Source: Chloroflexota bacterium (GTDB lineage Bacteria; Chloroflexota; Anaerolineae; Anaerolineales; Anaerolineaceae). Taken from it: a stretch of DNA of 37,672 nt. The translations under genes and the position numbers were made by a program. Below are positions 1 to 8,386 of this stretch, in pieces (within the stretch, counting starts at the first letter, position 1; the number at the start of each line of letters is the position of its first letter). The notes beneath the pieces are model-generated. The model did no database searches. It was not told the DNA's origin and worked only from the letters and a program-made list of their open reading frames with translations. The DNA lies in contig JAJFTV010000044.1 of the NCBI GenBank assembly GCA_021372725.1, positions 1 to 37,672 on the forward strand, written 5' to 3'.

Positions 1-595
1 CACCCTCAAACAGAGCGGCGTCAGCTCTTATTTCTTCTCAGGAGCAGCAGGCACAACCACCAACTTCGATATCGGCCGCACTGGGCAATATGTGCGCATA
101 CAGCTTAAGGGAACCAACTATTTGTCTCTGGCCGAGGTTCAGGTCTGGTCTGATGGCACCCAGGTGACACCTACACCTACCCCCATACCCACATCGCTTG
201 TCGTCACGCCCAATCCATCCAGCCTTTATAAAAAACAAGTAAATTACCCATACTATATCCCCAATTTTGCACACCCTGACAAAGGGAATAACTGGTTTGG
301 CGTGGCAGGCCAGATATTTAATGAAAATGGGATGCCGGTAAATCAGATCGTTGTCGTCGTAAAGGGAACCTTGAACGGTGTGGCAATTGAAAAATCCACC
401 CAGACCGGTCTGAATACCGATTATGGCGCCGGTGGGTACGAAATTGTGCTAGGCAACGCACCGGTTGCGACGACCGGAAAATTGACCATCACACTGTATT
501 CATTATCCGGCCAGGCCGTCAGCAGCCCAATCACTTTTGATACTTACGCTGACCCATTAAAAAATCTGGTATTGATCAACTTTCAGAAGAAGTGA
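1..595 (+). CDS. Secreted protein, C-terminal part: F5/8C (discoidin-like) domain, TP linker, C-terminal beta domain (5'-partial)
   Basis: The reading frame is open from base 2 and runs to a TGA at 593-595, so the true start lies upstream of the window; the GTG at base 92 is only an internal codon. The first ~50 residues end in a motif typical of galactose-binding-like F5/8 type C domains (VRIQLKG, then SLAEVQVW). A short Thr-Pro linker (TPTPTPIPT) follows, then a ~125-residue domain with an NWFGVAGQ motif, a YGAGGYEI motif and a final NLVLINF strand. I associate this last domain with extracellular proteins of Chloroflexota, from memory. The layout suggests an exported carbohydrate- or surface-binding protein. 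The missing N-terminal part would carry any catalytic domain, so no activity can be assigned. Confidence 0.8.
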   Translation, partial: TLKQSGVSSYFFSGAAGTTTNFDIGRTGQYVRIQLKGTNYLSLAEVQVWSDGTQVTPTPTPIPTSLVVTPNPSSLYKKQVNYPYYIPNFAHPDKGNNWFGVAGQIFNENGMPVNQIVVVVKGTLNGVAIEKSTQTGLNTDYGAGGYEIVLGNAPVATTGKLTITLYSLSGQAVSSPITFDTYADPLKNLVLINFQKK

Positions 596-603
596 TCCAT
601 GGA

Positions 604-644
604 AAATCCTGCTCCGTGAAGTGGAATCTCGCGGAGCAGGATTT
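604..644 (+). terminator. Strong hairpin after the secreted-protein gene
   Basis: A perfect 13-bp inverted repeat (604-616 with 632-644) encloses a 15-nt loop and starts nine bases after the stop codon. No long T-run follows on the plus strand, so it may end transcription weakly, protect the 3' end of the mRNA, or insulate the tRNA promoter that begins at 647. Confidence 0.6.
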
Positions 645-646
645 CG

Positions 647-675
647 TTGACATGCAACCAGGCGAATGATAAAAT
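647..675 (+). promoter_or_regulatory. Consensus sigma-70 promoter of the tRNA-Glu gene
   Basis: TTGACA at 647-652 and TAAAAT at 670-675 are separated by exactly 17 bases. Transcription would start near 682, seven bases before the tRNA. Confidence 0.7.
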
Positions 676-688
676 GGGAGGGCTTTAG

Positions 689-761
689 GCCCCCATTGTC
701 TAGTGGCCCAGGACGTGGCCCTCTCAAGGCCAAAACAGCGGTTCGAATCCGCTTGGGGGCA
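689..761 (+). tRNA. tRNA-Glu (anticodon CTC)
   Basis: A full cloverleaf can be drawn by eye. The 7-bp acceptor stem pairs GCCCCCA (689-695) with TGGGGGC (754-760), with discriminator A761. The anticodon stem TGGCC/GGCCA carries loop CTCTCAA, giving anticodon CTC, which reads GAG. The T arm is AGCGG-TTCGAAT-CCGCT (737-753). The 3' CCA is not encoded. Identity as Glu follows from the anticodon; a tRNA covariance search would confirm it. Confidence 0.93.
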
Positions 762-790
762 CAGTAACATAACCACAAATTTGGCCGAGG

Positions 791-814
791 GCGGATCGAT
801 CGATTCGTCTTTTT
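791..814 (+). terminator. Possible terminator after tRNA-Glu
   Basis: CGGATC (792-797) can pair with GATTCG (802-807), with one G-U pair, across a GATC loop. The T-rich run TCTTTTT (808-814) follows directly. It lies 30 bases after the tRNA 3' end. The stem is short, so this is a moderate call. Confidence 0.4.
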
Positions 815-1004
815 CGTTAATTGGCAAGCAGTACAATACGAGGGTATTAAAAAAGTCTTTTCACTTAGATGGTGGTATTGTATAACTTGCACAAAACGAG
901 GTCGTTGCCAATTTCACGGGCCGCACACCTTAACTCCCTATTTTTGGAATGATCCCCAGCATATACCTCCTGTGCCCACTGGCTGGAACGGGCGTTTTCA
1001 ACCC

Positions 1005-2294
1005 TCAACGCAGCTTTCGAATAGATGGTACACCGATGAATAAAACAACTGCAAAGAAGAGTTGTATGGATGCACACACCAGGACAGCAGATGGAGTTCC
1101 AACGGCTTCGGCAAGTGAACCTGCCAACATGGAACCGATGGGAGACATGCCTAATAATACTAATGTGTAAATGCTCATCACCCGACCACGCAAATTGTCC
1201 GGCACAATATGCTGAACCAGGTTGTTGGTCATGTTTACATAGGTTATGTACGACCAGCCTACGAACATGAGTGTTATCAACGATATTGGCAATGAGCGGA
1301 TAAAGGAGAAGATGATCAGAAGAGTCGGGAACAAGAATGATCCGATAGTGAGCATTTTTCCCCGCTTAATCGATGATATCTGCGAAGCAATCATTAAGGC
1401 AGCAACAAGAGATCCGATCCCGCGCGCGGATTGAAGCCAACCATTCGTAGCGGAATTTCCATTTAATACGTCGACTGCCCAGGCGGGTATCAGGGTGGTA
1501 AATGACATTCCAAATACGCTGGTGATAGCAAGCATACCGATCAAAACCAGAATCGTCTTGTTATGGAAAACATAGCCAAGTCCTTCTCTCATGTCGGAGA
1601 AGGGATTTTTTGTACGTGGCGGTGCGACGAAGGGTTTGAAATGCATCAACGACAGGGCAATGATGACGGCGATAAAGGAAACCCCGTTGATCAGAAAACA
1701 CCAACCTGGACCGAATGCAGCGTAAGCCAGGCCTGCAACAGCAGGCCCAACTGCTGTTGCTGAATTGAACATAGCCGAATTCAGAGCGATGGCGTTTCCC
1801 AGCACTTCACGGCTGACCAGCTCAAGCACAAATGACTGACGCGCGGGCGCGTCGAAGGCATTGTTGACACCCAACAGAAAGGCCAGAACGATGATGTGCC
1901 AGGGACGAACCGTACCGGTAAAGGTCAATGCTGCCAGGATAAACGCCAGTGTCATGGAGACGGATTGAGTGATGATCAGCAGTTTGCGGCGGTGCATCCG
2001 GTCAGAGACGACCCCGCCGAAGAGAGAAAAGATCCAGGTGGGTATCCCGGCAGCGAAGCCAACGTAACCCAGGTAAAGAGGGGAACCAGTTAATTGATAT
2101 ACGAGATAACCCTGGGCTGTACTCTGCATCCATGTGCCCACCAGAGAGGCGAGCTGACCGATAAACCACAAGCGATAATTCGGGAATTGCAGCGCAGCAA
2201 AGGTTTTGGTTGGAACAATAAATGACCCGTTTTTCTGTTGTTCAGGTTCTTCTGCTGCCTTTTCTTTCTGCGCATCTGGTAATTTCTCTACCAT
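1005..2294 (-). CDS. MFS transporter, MFS_3/EntS-like
   Basis: The 429-residue protein has a charged cytoplasmic N-terminus and about twelve hydrophobic segments. The loop between TM2 and TM3 carries GGVVSDRMHRRK, the MFS signature (G-x3-D-R-x-G-R-R type), and PDNLRGRVMSIY lies in the C-terminal half. The N-terminal stretch QFPNYRLWFIGQLASLVGTW is characteristic of the MFS_3 group, which holds the enterobactin exporter EntS and many uncharacterised drug/metabolite exporters. The substrate cannot be told. The nearest Shine-Dalgarno-like AGGAGC (complement of 2311-2316) lies 16 bases from the ATG, an unusually long spacing, so the start or its efficiency is uncertain. The gene follows the decayed ORF at 2319-2830 and appears to stand alone. 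Confidence 0.88.
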   Translation of the reverse strand: MVEKLPDAQKEKAAEEPEQQKNGSFIVPTKTFAALQFPNYRLWFIGQLASLVGTWMQSTAQGYLVYQLTGSPLYLGYVGFAAGIPTWIFSLFGGVVSDRMHRRKLLIITQSVSMTLAFILAALTFTGTVRPWHIIVLAFLLGVNNAFDAPARQSFVLELVSREVLGNAIALNSAMFNSATAVGPAVAGLAYAAFGPGWCFLINGVSFIAVIIALSLMHFKPFVAPPRTKNPFSDMREGLGYVFHNKTILVLIGMLAITSVFGMSFTTLIPAWAVDVLNGNSATNGWLQSARGIGSLVAALMIASQISSIKRGKMLTIGSFLFPTLLIIFSFIRSLPISLITLMFVGWSYITYVNMTNNLVQHIVPDNLRGRVMSIYTLVLLGMSPIGSMLAGSLAEAVGTPSAVLVCASIQLFFAVVLFIGVPSIRKLR

Positions 2295-2318
2295 ACGGTT
2301 TTTTTGAAAGGCTCCTTT

Positions 2319-2830
2319 TTAGTTGCTTTGCAACCTCTCCAATGATAAATCAATTCCGGCTAAAGAACAGAGGAATCGCTCATCTTCCCTCACCCATGCG
2401 AAACGTGAAAGCGCATCCAGAACGTGCAGCAGGTTGTGCCATACAAACGACACTTTTAGTTTTCAGAAGTCTGTACCCATATAGAACATGTACGGGTGTT
2501 GTACAAGGCTATCCTTGCATAACGTGAGAAGGGTCTCGTGCCTGCATGACAGACGGAGCTGTCTCGATATTCCTCCATTTCAGACAGAGCGCCTTCAGCA
2601 TAGCAAGGTTTACATAGGGGCAGGGATCTTCTTTACGTCCTGGCCCACGGAATTTGCCAAGTTCCTTCGATCCAGCACACGGCCAACCATCGGCGCGCGC
2701 CAATCCAACCAACCATCCAGCCGCTCGCAGCACCTGCTGGTTCCTTACTCAAACCAAATCGGGCCTTGTCCGGTATTGAATCCAGGGTTCCCCTTCAAGT
2801 AGCCAATCGATCGGATGGTTAATCAAAGGC
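2319..2830 (-). pseudogene. Decayed gene of a Chloroflexota hypothetical (prenyltransferase/squalene-cyclase-like) family
   Basis: No intact gene lies between 2295 and 2855, but minus-strand reading gives a mosaic of conserved-looking pieces. From ~2820 one frame reads IDWLLEGEPWIQYRTR, then meets a TGA. The same frame continues with GWPCAGSKELGKFRGPGRK and EDPCPYVNLAMLKAL (about 2690-2600). After a frame shift it reads ETLLTLCKDSLVQHPYMF and YMGTDF, meets another TGA, then reads VWHNLLHVLDALSRFAWVRE before a TAA at 2319-2321. I remember the GWPCA...LGKFRGPGRK-DDPCPY pattern from a family of about 300-residue proteins common in Chloroflexota, variously labelled prenyltransferase-like. Here the middle of the protein is missing and at least two stops and one frameshift are present, so it is dead. 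Confidence 0.7.
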
Positions 2831-2855
2831 TGTTGTCAGGCAAAACCCTTGATTC

Positions 2856-5702
2856 TCATTGCGATTTGCGAATATCATATACCAATCGAATTGCTTCCTT
2901 TTTTGTGTGTACCCCCAGTTTTTTATAGATGCCCCGCAGATGTGTTTTTGTTGTATTGACGGTAACCATCAATTCGGCGGAAATTTCTTTTACCGTCTTT
3001 CCTTTACACAAAAGCTCAATGACATCTTCTTCCCGGTTACTTAGTAAATTGAGCAATGGAGAAAACTCATTCACCGGCGGTTTTGTATACAAATTTTGTA
3101 AAACATCATAATTCTCAATCGAAATATTGTTTTCAATTATCTGGCGGGTGAAATCGATAATCTTTTTATTCCCTTTTTCGGTTTCCTGATCCTGCAGCCA
3201 GGTCAAAATATCCACAAGAAGAGCATGAACCGATTGATCTTCTTCCAGAAACAAGCGTAAATTACCCTCTGGCTCCGCAATGACAAGTGCTCGATATAGA
3301 TATTGCCGGCTTATATTACGTTCACCCTTATCATTCCAGCAGCGTGCAAGCAATATGAGGGCTTCTATTTCCCTCTCCTTCATTCCCGCCTGGTGAACAA
3401 AAGAAGAGATTTCATCCAGAATAACTATGGCCTCCAATTCTTTACTTGACGATAAATAGGCTCGCGCAGTGGCGATTTTTATGGCGACCTTTGCTTTCTT
3501 ATGCGGATCCAGCTCATAAAGACCATGCATGAGCGACTCATGTATGAGCTTATCCTGCCTGACCTGATTGTTCACACTCCTGGCCAGATTGCCTTGATTT
3601 TCATTTACCGAAAGCCATAATCTAACCTGCATATCAATTAAATCTGAGGACAAAAAAGGTACAGCATTCGGCTTTTCATAAAATCCTTTCAAAGCCTGAT
3701 CAAAGTAGAATTGTGCCTTTTTCATATTTTTGAATGCATAATAGCACTTGGACAACCGGACATACAAAAATTCCGGCCTTATCCAGGTTGTTGGCTCATT
3801 TTCGATAATCTCCAATTGATTCTCAATTTCACTTACAAAGTGAGCAGCGTTTTCAAGTTGATTTCTTTCAATTGCGATCTCAGCCAGCCCGGTTTTAGCG
3901 TAAGCTAAGAACACTTCGCCGAGCTTATTTTCAATTGCATATTCCAGTAGATGATAATAATCCTGCTCCAGCAAGGAAAGGCAGCCTTGCATTTTTAACA
4001 CTTGCGCATGACCTGTCAACGAATAACCATATTCATAGATCAATTTATGTTGGACCGCAAATTCCATTCCCCGGTAATATTCCTGAAGGCCGTCATCCAG
4101 TTTACCGGTCACCACATACGATTCAGCCAGTATGTGTGTCATACTTCCAACAAAGTAAACATCCTCCTGTGGTGCGTTTTCTCGTAATTCAATAATTTCT
4201 GCCATTCCTGAAGTAATATCGCCGGTAAAACATTTCATCACTGCTCGCAATGCCGCAATTTCCCATCGAATATAATTTTTCTGCCTTTCAGTCTGGTTTT
4301 TACCTGCCCTTCTGGAAAGGATATGCTCCGTTGTGACAAGCCATGTTTTTATTTTTTCAAAATTTCCCTCAAGGAAATAGGCCAATGCCACATAAATTCC
4401 GAGCTGCGGCCGCTCTTCGATTAAATCCATTGACAATCGATTGATCCATTGTATCAGCCTGTCCAGGTTGTAGTGTGTTACAGCGGATAACGCACATTGA
4501 TCAATGATTCTTGCTGCAGATTGCAAATCACCTGAATCCAGTGCACAGGATACAGCTTTGTCGGAATAACCATTCTCTAAAAACCATTCAGTGGCTTTTT
4601 TTAGAACTAAGGTTTTGCTTTCAGGATATTTTTCGACTAATAATTTACGCAGAGTTTCCGCAAACAAATGATGATAACGATACCAGTTTTGATTCTTATC
4701 CAGGGAAACAGTAAAGAGTTGATTTAGAGCGATCTGATTCAAGATTTGTTGGCTGTCAGAACGCTCTAAAACCACATTACACAATGGCCCCGAAAATTCG
4801 GATAAAACGGATGTTTTCAAGAGAAATTCTCTGGTTTCAATGTCTTGATTATTCAGAACTTCTTCAATCAGAAAATCGAAAATATGACCATAATCACTAT
4901 CCAGATCGGTTGCTAACTTGTGTAAATCCTTATTGCCATGCATAGAAAGTGCCGCCAGTTTAAGCCCGGCAATCCAACCTTCTGTAGCATTGGCAAGAAA
5001 AACGACCTGATCATGTTCAAGAACCAGACCCATTACATTCGCGAGGAACACATTAACCTCTTCCTGAGTAAATGAGAGATCGCTGGTTGATACCTCCACC
5101 AATTGACCCAATGCTCTTAAACGCGACAAAGGGATTGGCGGCATTGTACGGCTTGATATGACCAGGTGGAAATTTCTGGGTTGATGTTCAATAAAATAAC
5201 TCAAGCTTCGATGGATGGAGTCATCCGTAATTAAATGATAATCATCCAGAACAAGGCATATCGAGTGAGTGGAAGCTGAAATCTCGTTGATGATCAGATT
5301 TAAGTATGAATAGTTCTCCAAATCAGATTGAGACTGATTCAACTGTTGAAAATTGATCTTAAGCTTTGGATAAATTTGTTGTAAAGCTTTGGTGATATAA
5401 GACCAAAAGCGTACAACTCTGTTGTCGTAACTATCCAGGGAAACCCACGCGACTCGCCAGTTGGAGGGCAGGCGTTTTGAAATCCATTCGCCCAACAAGG
5501 TTGTCTTGCCATAGCCGGCCGGAGCAACAACCAGGCTTACCTTTGATTTAAGGCTTGAAGACAAGATTTTCGTGAGTCGGTTACGGTCAACCAACCTCGC
5601 AGCAATTTGAGGCTTCTCCAGTTTTGTTGCCAACAAATGGTTAATAAATTGTCCGTCCGATGAGTCAGGTTCGATCATCCTGCCGTTGCTTAAATTTTCC
5701 AT
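2856..5702 (-). CDS. MalT-like ATP-dependent LuxR-family transcriptional regulator
   Basis: This 948-residue protein has the size and order of the MalT/LAL (STAND ATPase) class. An N-terminal NTPase domain has Walker A APAGYGKTTLL at residues ~60-70 and a Walker B-like CLVLDDYHLI near residue 150. A long middle region of helical TPR-like repeats follows. The LuxR-type helix-turn-helix near the C-terminus begins LSNREEDVIELLCKGKT and contains VNTTKTHLRGIYKKLGV. Such proteins become active on binding ATP plus an inducer. It is transcribed away from the Tat oxidoreductase gene at 5892, which makes that gene its most likely target. The inverted repeat at 5710-5722 lies eight bases before its ATG, which suggests autoregulation. 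The ligand is unknown. Confidence 0.92.
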   Translation of the reverse strand: MENLSNGRMIEPDSSDGQFINHLLATKLEKPQIAARLVDRNRLTKILSSSLKSKVSLVVAPAGYGKTTLLGEWISKRLPSNWRVAWVSLDSYDNRVVRFWSYITKALQQIYPKLKINFQQLNQSQSDLENYSYLNLIINEISASTHSICLVLDDYHLITDDSIHRSLSYFIEHQPRNFHLVISSRTMPPIPLSRLRALGQLVEVSTSDLSFTQEEVNVFLANVMGLVLEHDQVVFLANATEGWIAGLKLAALSMHGNKDLHKLATDLDSDYGHIFDFLIEEVLNNQDIETREFLLKTSVLSEFSGPLCNVVLERSDSQQILNQIALNQLFTVSLDKNQNWYRYHHLFAETLRKLLVEKYPESKTLVLKKATEWFLENGYSDKAVSCALDSGDLQSAARIIDQCALSAVTHYNLDRLIQWINRLSMDLIEERPQLGIYVALAYFLEGNFEKIKTWLVTTEHILSRRAGKNQTERQKNYIRWEIAALRAVMKCFTGDITSGMAEIIELRENAPQEDVYFVGSMTHILAESYVVTGKLDDGLQEYYRGMEFAVQHKLIYEYGYSLTGHAQVLKMQGCLSLLEQDYYHLLEYAIENKLGEVFLAYAKTGLAEIAIERNQLENAAHFVSEIENQLEIIENEPTTWIRPEFLYVRLSKCYYAFKNMKKAQFYFDQALKGFYEKPNAVPFLSSDLIDMQVRLWLSVNENQGNLARSVNNQVRQDKLIHESLMHGLYELDPHKKAKVAIKIATARAYLSSSKELEAIVILDEISSFVHQAGMKEREIEALILLARCWNDKGERNISRQYLYRALVIAEPEGNLRLFLEEDQSVHALLVDILTWLQDQETEKGNKKIIDFTRQIIENNISIENYDVLQNLYTKPPVNEFSPLLNLLSNREEDVIELLCKGKTVKEISAELMVTVNTTKTHLRGIYKKLGVHTKKEAIRLVYDIRKSQ

Positions 5703-5709
5703 ATCTCAT

Positions 5710-5814
5710 ACCCGGTTAACCCTTTTTTCATCCATTCTTCATCCCATCACCTATATTCTATTCCCAAACCAATCATAATATACTCTAACCGGGTGTTCCA
5801 ATATTGTTAACCCA
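5710..5814. promoter_or_regulatory. Repeated TTAACC-type boxes between the regulator and oxidoreductase genes
   Basis: ACCCGGTTAACCC (5710-5722) has a core GGTTAACC palindrome. TAACCGGGT (5786-5794) is the exact reverse complement of its first nine bases. A third copy of the half site, GTTAACCCA, lies at 5806-5814. Three related boxes in a 174-bp divergent intergenic region are good candidates for binding by the MalT-like regulator. They do not match the E. coli MalT box. Confidence 0.5.
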
Positions 5815-5891
5815 GGCACGGTTCATTTTGATTGGATATAAGCAAACGCCTGGCAAATTGATCACAAGATTTTAGGATGAGGAGAATGATC

Positions 5892-8201
5892 ATGAAGCAA
5901 GAGGACAAGGAAAAAACAGGTATCAGTCGGCGGGATTTTCTAAAAACTGCTGCGGCGGTATCGGCGGCGGGTGTCATAGGAGCTTATGTACCAAAAGATG
6001 TCAGTTCAGAAGCGATCGTAAATGGGCAAAAGGAAAGTGCCGCAAGTGAAAATCAATCGCCTGAAATTCGGGAAAATGATGAGTCCTGGCGGTGGGATCG
6101 CAAAAATGTAAAAATTGAAAAGCTGCTCGAACCTGGCAAAATTGGAAAAGTTCAGACCCGCAATCGTATGATCAAGACAGCAGCCTATGGTTGGATTTTG
6201 TGGGATATGGCCACCAATTCTTTCAGGCCTGAGGGTTTGGCATATTACGAAGCCATTGCAAAAGGCGGGGTCGGGTTGATGGTGATGGAGGATCCTGCCT
6301 TCCGCCCTGATACCATCGGCAGGCCATTTTATGATGACGCCTCGATTGCGGTTGAAAGCCAACTTGTAGATCTCATCCATAAACATAACTGTCCAACCTT
6401 CGCTCAATTAACCGATTTCAGGCCTTTGATGGGTATAGCCGCCTCATCAGCGTATTACTACCCGACAAAATTGGATATGAATGGCGCCATGCCTGTAGCC
6501 CTGACAGTCGCTGACATTAAGGACAATACAGAACTGATCGCCAAGGGAGCAGAAAGGTGCATGAAAGCAGGCTATGACGGCGTGGAGCTCAATTGTGCTT
6601 GCAGCCACATGTTTGCGACCTTTACATCCAGGTTCTGGAATAAACGTGAAGATGAGTATGGCCCCCAGAGTTTTGAAAACCGCGCCCGTATTGTAACAGA
6701 CATGATCCAGGCCATAAAACAACGCTGTGGTTCAGATTTTCCAGTCGGTATTTTACTGAATGGCTTCGAGATGGATACAGTTGAGCTTGGTAATAATTCA
6801 CTCACCTGTACGATTGAAGAAGGTGTTGAATTGGCTAAACTTTATGAGCAGGCGGGAGCTGATTCTATTCAGGTAAGAAGCCACTCCATTGGAAATCACA
6901 TTACCGGATTTTTCCCGGATTACTATTATATGTTTGGTGAACAGCCGGATACCGGTTATGGTCAGCCAATAGATATTGAAAAATATTGGCCGGAATTTAT
7001 CACCAAATATGATGGAGCCGGTGGATTTATTGATACGGCTGCAAAATATAAAGAAGCGCTCTCCATTCCTATCATCACCGTTGGAAGTATGGACCCTCGC
7101 TTGATCCCGGATGTGGTGGAAACCGCTTTGCAAGATGGAAAAATCGATTTTGTTGCCATGACTCGCCCATTGACTGCTGATCCTGAACTCCCCAACAAAA
7201 TTGCTGCCGGCCAAATTGATGATGTCAGACCATGTGCTCAGTGTATTACCTGCTTTCCCATGACACGCTGCCGTGTCAATGCAGCCTCGACTCGTGCCAA
7301 TGGCCCGGACATGCCGGAAGGTTATGATGTGCAGCCTGCCACCACAAAGAAAAAGGTGTTGGTTGTGGGTGGCGGCCCGGCAGGGTTGGAAGCCGCTCGT
7401 GTTGCCGCATTGCGTGGTCATGAAGTAACGCTATATGAAAAAACAAGAAGGCTGGGTGGTTTGATGCCCATCGCAGCAGTTGTTAAAGGCAAACATGAGA
7501 AAATTGTTGAATTTGTAAGTTACCTGTCCAACCAGGTCGAAAAACTTGGTGTGAATGTCAAACTTGGTAAAGAGGTTGATGCGGCTGTGGTGGAAGAACT
7601 TCAACCTGATGCAGTCATTGTTGCTACGGGTGGTGTTGAAACAATGCCCGACATTCCCGGGATTGATAATTCCATCGTGGTCAGCAGCGAGTCATTGCAT
7701 AAATTATTGGAACTTGGCCTAAAGGTTGTCAGCCCCAATACACTGAGAACATTATCGAATTTCTACATGCCTGTAGGTAAAAAAGTCGTCATCATCGGCG
7801 GCCAAATACAAGGTGTTCAGCTTGCTGAATTCCTGTCACAACATGATCGCGATGTCACGATTGTCGATGAAGGCCCGGTGGAAAATATTGGACTTAACCT
7901 CCCCTCCTATGTCAAAGAACGTGTGGTACTCTACAATCAATCTCACGGTGTCAAGACTCTCATGGGTGTCAAATATCACGAAATCAATGATGAAGGCATT
8001 AAGATCACGACCAGCTATGGAATTACAGAGACTATTAAGGCAGACAGCATCATCGTTGCCTTACCCACTGCTCCCAATACCGGTCTGGCAGACAGCATTA
8101 AGGGCAAGGTCGCTGAAGTCTATACCATTGGTGATTGTAAAGTTTCTGGTGTCATGGTCGATGCCGTTGAGGCTGGAAACCTGACTGCGCGCAAGATCTA
8201 A
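5892..8201 (+). CDS. Tat-exported OYE-type FAD/FMN/Fe-S oxidoreductase (2,4-dienoyl-CoA reductase/BaiCD superfamily)
   Basis: The ATG at 5892 is preferred (769 aa): GAGGAG at 5879-5884 sits seven bases before it, whereas the ATGs at 5877 and 5886 overlap or abut that site. Residues 12-18 (SRRDFLK) plus a following Ala-rich hydrophobic run form a twin-arginine signal. An FMN TIM barrel covers about residues 60-430. A cysteine cluster at 448, 451, 454 and 460 should hold a [4Fe-4S] cluster. Then come a Rossmann fold with VLVVGGGPAGLEAAR and a second one with VVIIGGQIQG, for FAD and NAD(P). Family members reduce alpha,beta-unsaturated acids, enones or related electron acceptors. The usual IH-x-AHGY motif is replaced by ELNCACSHM (232-240), and QL-x-H-x-GR by QLTDFRPLMG, so the substrate is probably not that of the classic enzymes. 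Confidence 0.88.
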   Translation: MKQEDKEKTGISRRDFLKTAAAVSAAGVIGAYVPKDVSSEAIVNGQKESAASENQSPEIRENDESWRWDRKNVKIEKLLEPGKIGKVQTRNRMIKTAAYGWILWDMATNSFRPEGLAYYEAIAKGGVGLMVMEDPAFRPDTIGRPFYDDASIAVESQLVDLIHKHNCPTFAQLTDFRPLMGIAASSAYYYPTKLDMNGAMPVALTVADIKDNTELIAKGAERCMKAGYDGVELNCACSHMFATFTSRFWNKREDEYGPQSFENRARIVTDMIQAIKQRCGSDFPVGILLNGFEMDTVELGNNSLTCTIEEGVELAKLYEQAGADSIQVRSHSIGNHITGFFPDYYYMFGEQPDTGYGQPIDIEKYWPEFITKYDGAGGFIDTAAKYKEALSIPIITVGSMDPRLIPDVVETALQDGKIDFVAMTRPLTADPELPNKIAAGQIDDVRPCAQCITCFPMTRCRVNAASTRANGPDMPEGYDVQPATTKKKVLVVGGGPAGLEAARVAALRGHEVTLYEKTRRLGGLMPIAAVVKGKHEKIVEFVSYLSNQVEKLGVNVKLGKEVDAAVVEELQPDAVIVATGGVETMPDIPGIDNSIVVSSESLHKLLELGLKVVSPNTLRTLSNFYMPVGKKVVIIGGQIQGVQLAEFLSQHDRDVTIVDEGPVENIGLNLPSYVKERVVLYNQSHGVKTLMGVKYHEINDEGIKITTSYGITETIKADSIIVALPTAPNTGLADSIKGKVAEVYTIGDCKVSGVMVDAVEAGNLTARKI

Positions 8202-8282
8202 AGGTTAATAAAAAGGAAATACTCAAAAGAGACCCTGCGATTGCCGTTCCCGTCGCCCGGTATTTCCTGATCAACCATTTGT

Positions 8283-8328
8283 AAACAGCATTGTTATTTT
8301 GTTTATTACAGCAGTAACAATGCTGTTT
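8283..8328 (+). terminator. Hairpin terminator of the oxidoreductase gene
   Basis: A perfect 14-bp inverted repeat, AAACAGCATTGTTA (8283-8296) with its complement at 8315-8328, has an 18-nt loop. The downstream arm ends in TTT followed by CATTT. It lies between two convergent genes and could serve both. Confidence 0.65.
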
Positions 8329-8386
8329 CATTTAAAATCAGGTATCCACTTTTCTATGTATTTCTGGGCCTAATTAATTCCAACCT

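Noticed and set aside
2295..2855. Insertion-sequence or rRNA remnant
   Set aside because: No terminal inverted repeats or transposase motifs were seen; the conserved-looking protein segments explain the region better as a decayed host gene.
6798..7421. Minus-strand frame of 207 codons
   Set aside because: Antisense to the Tat oxidoreductase; no motif or ribosome site.
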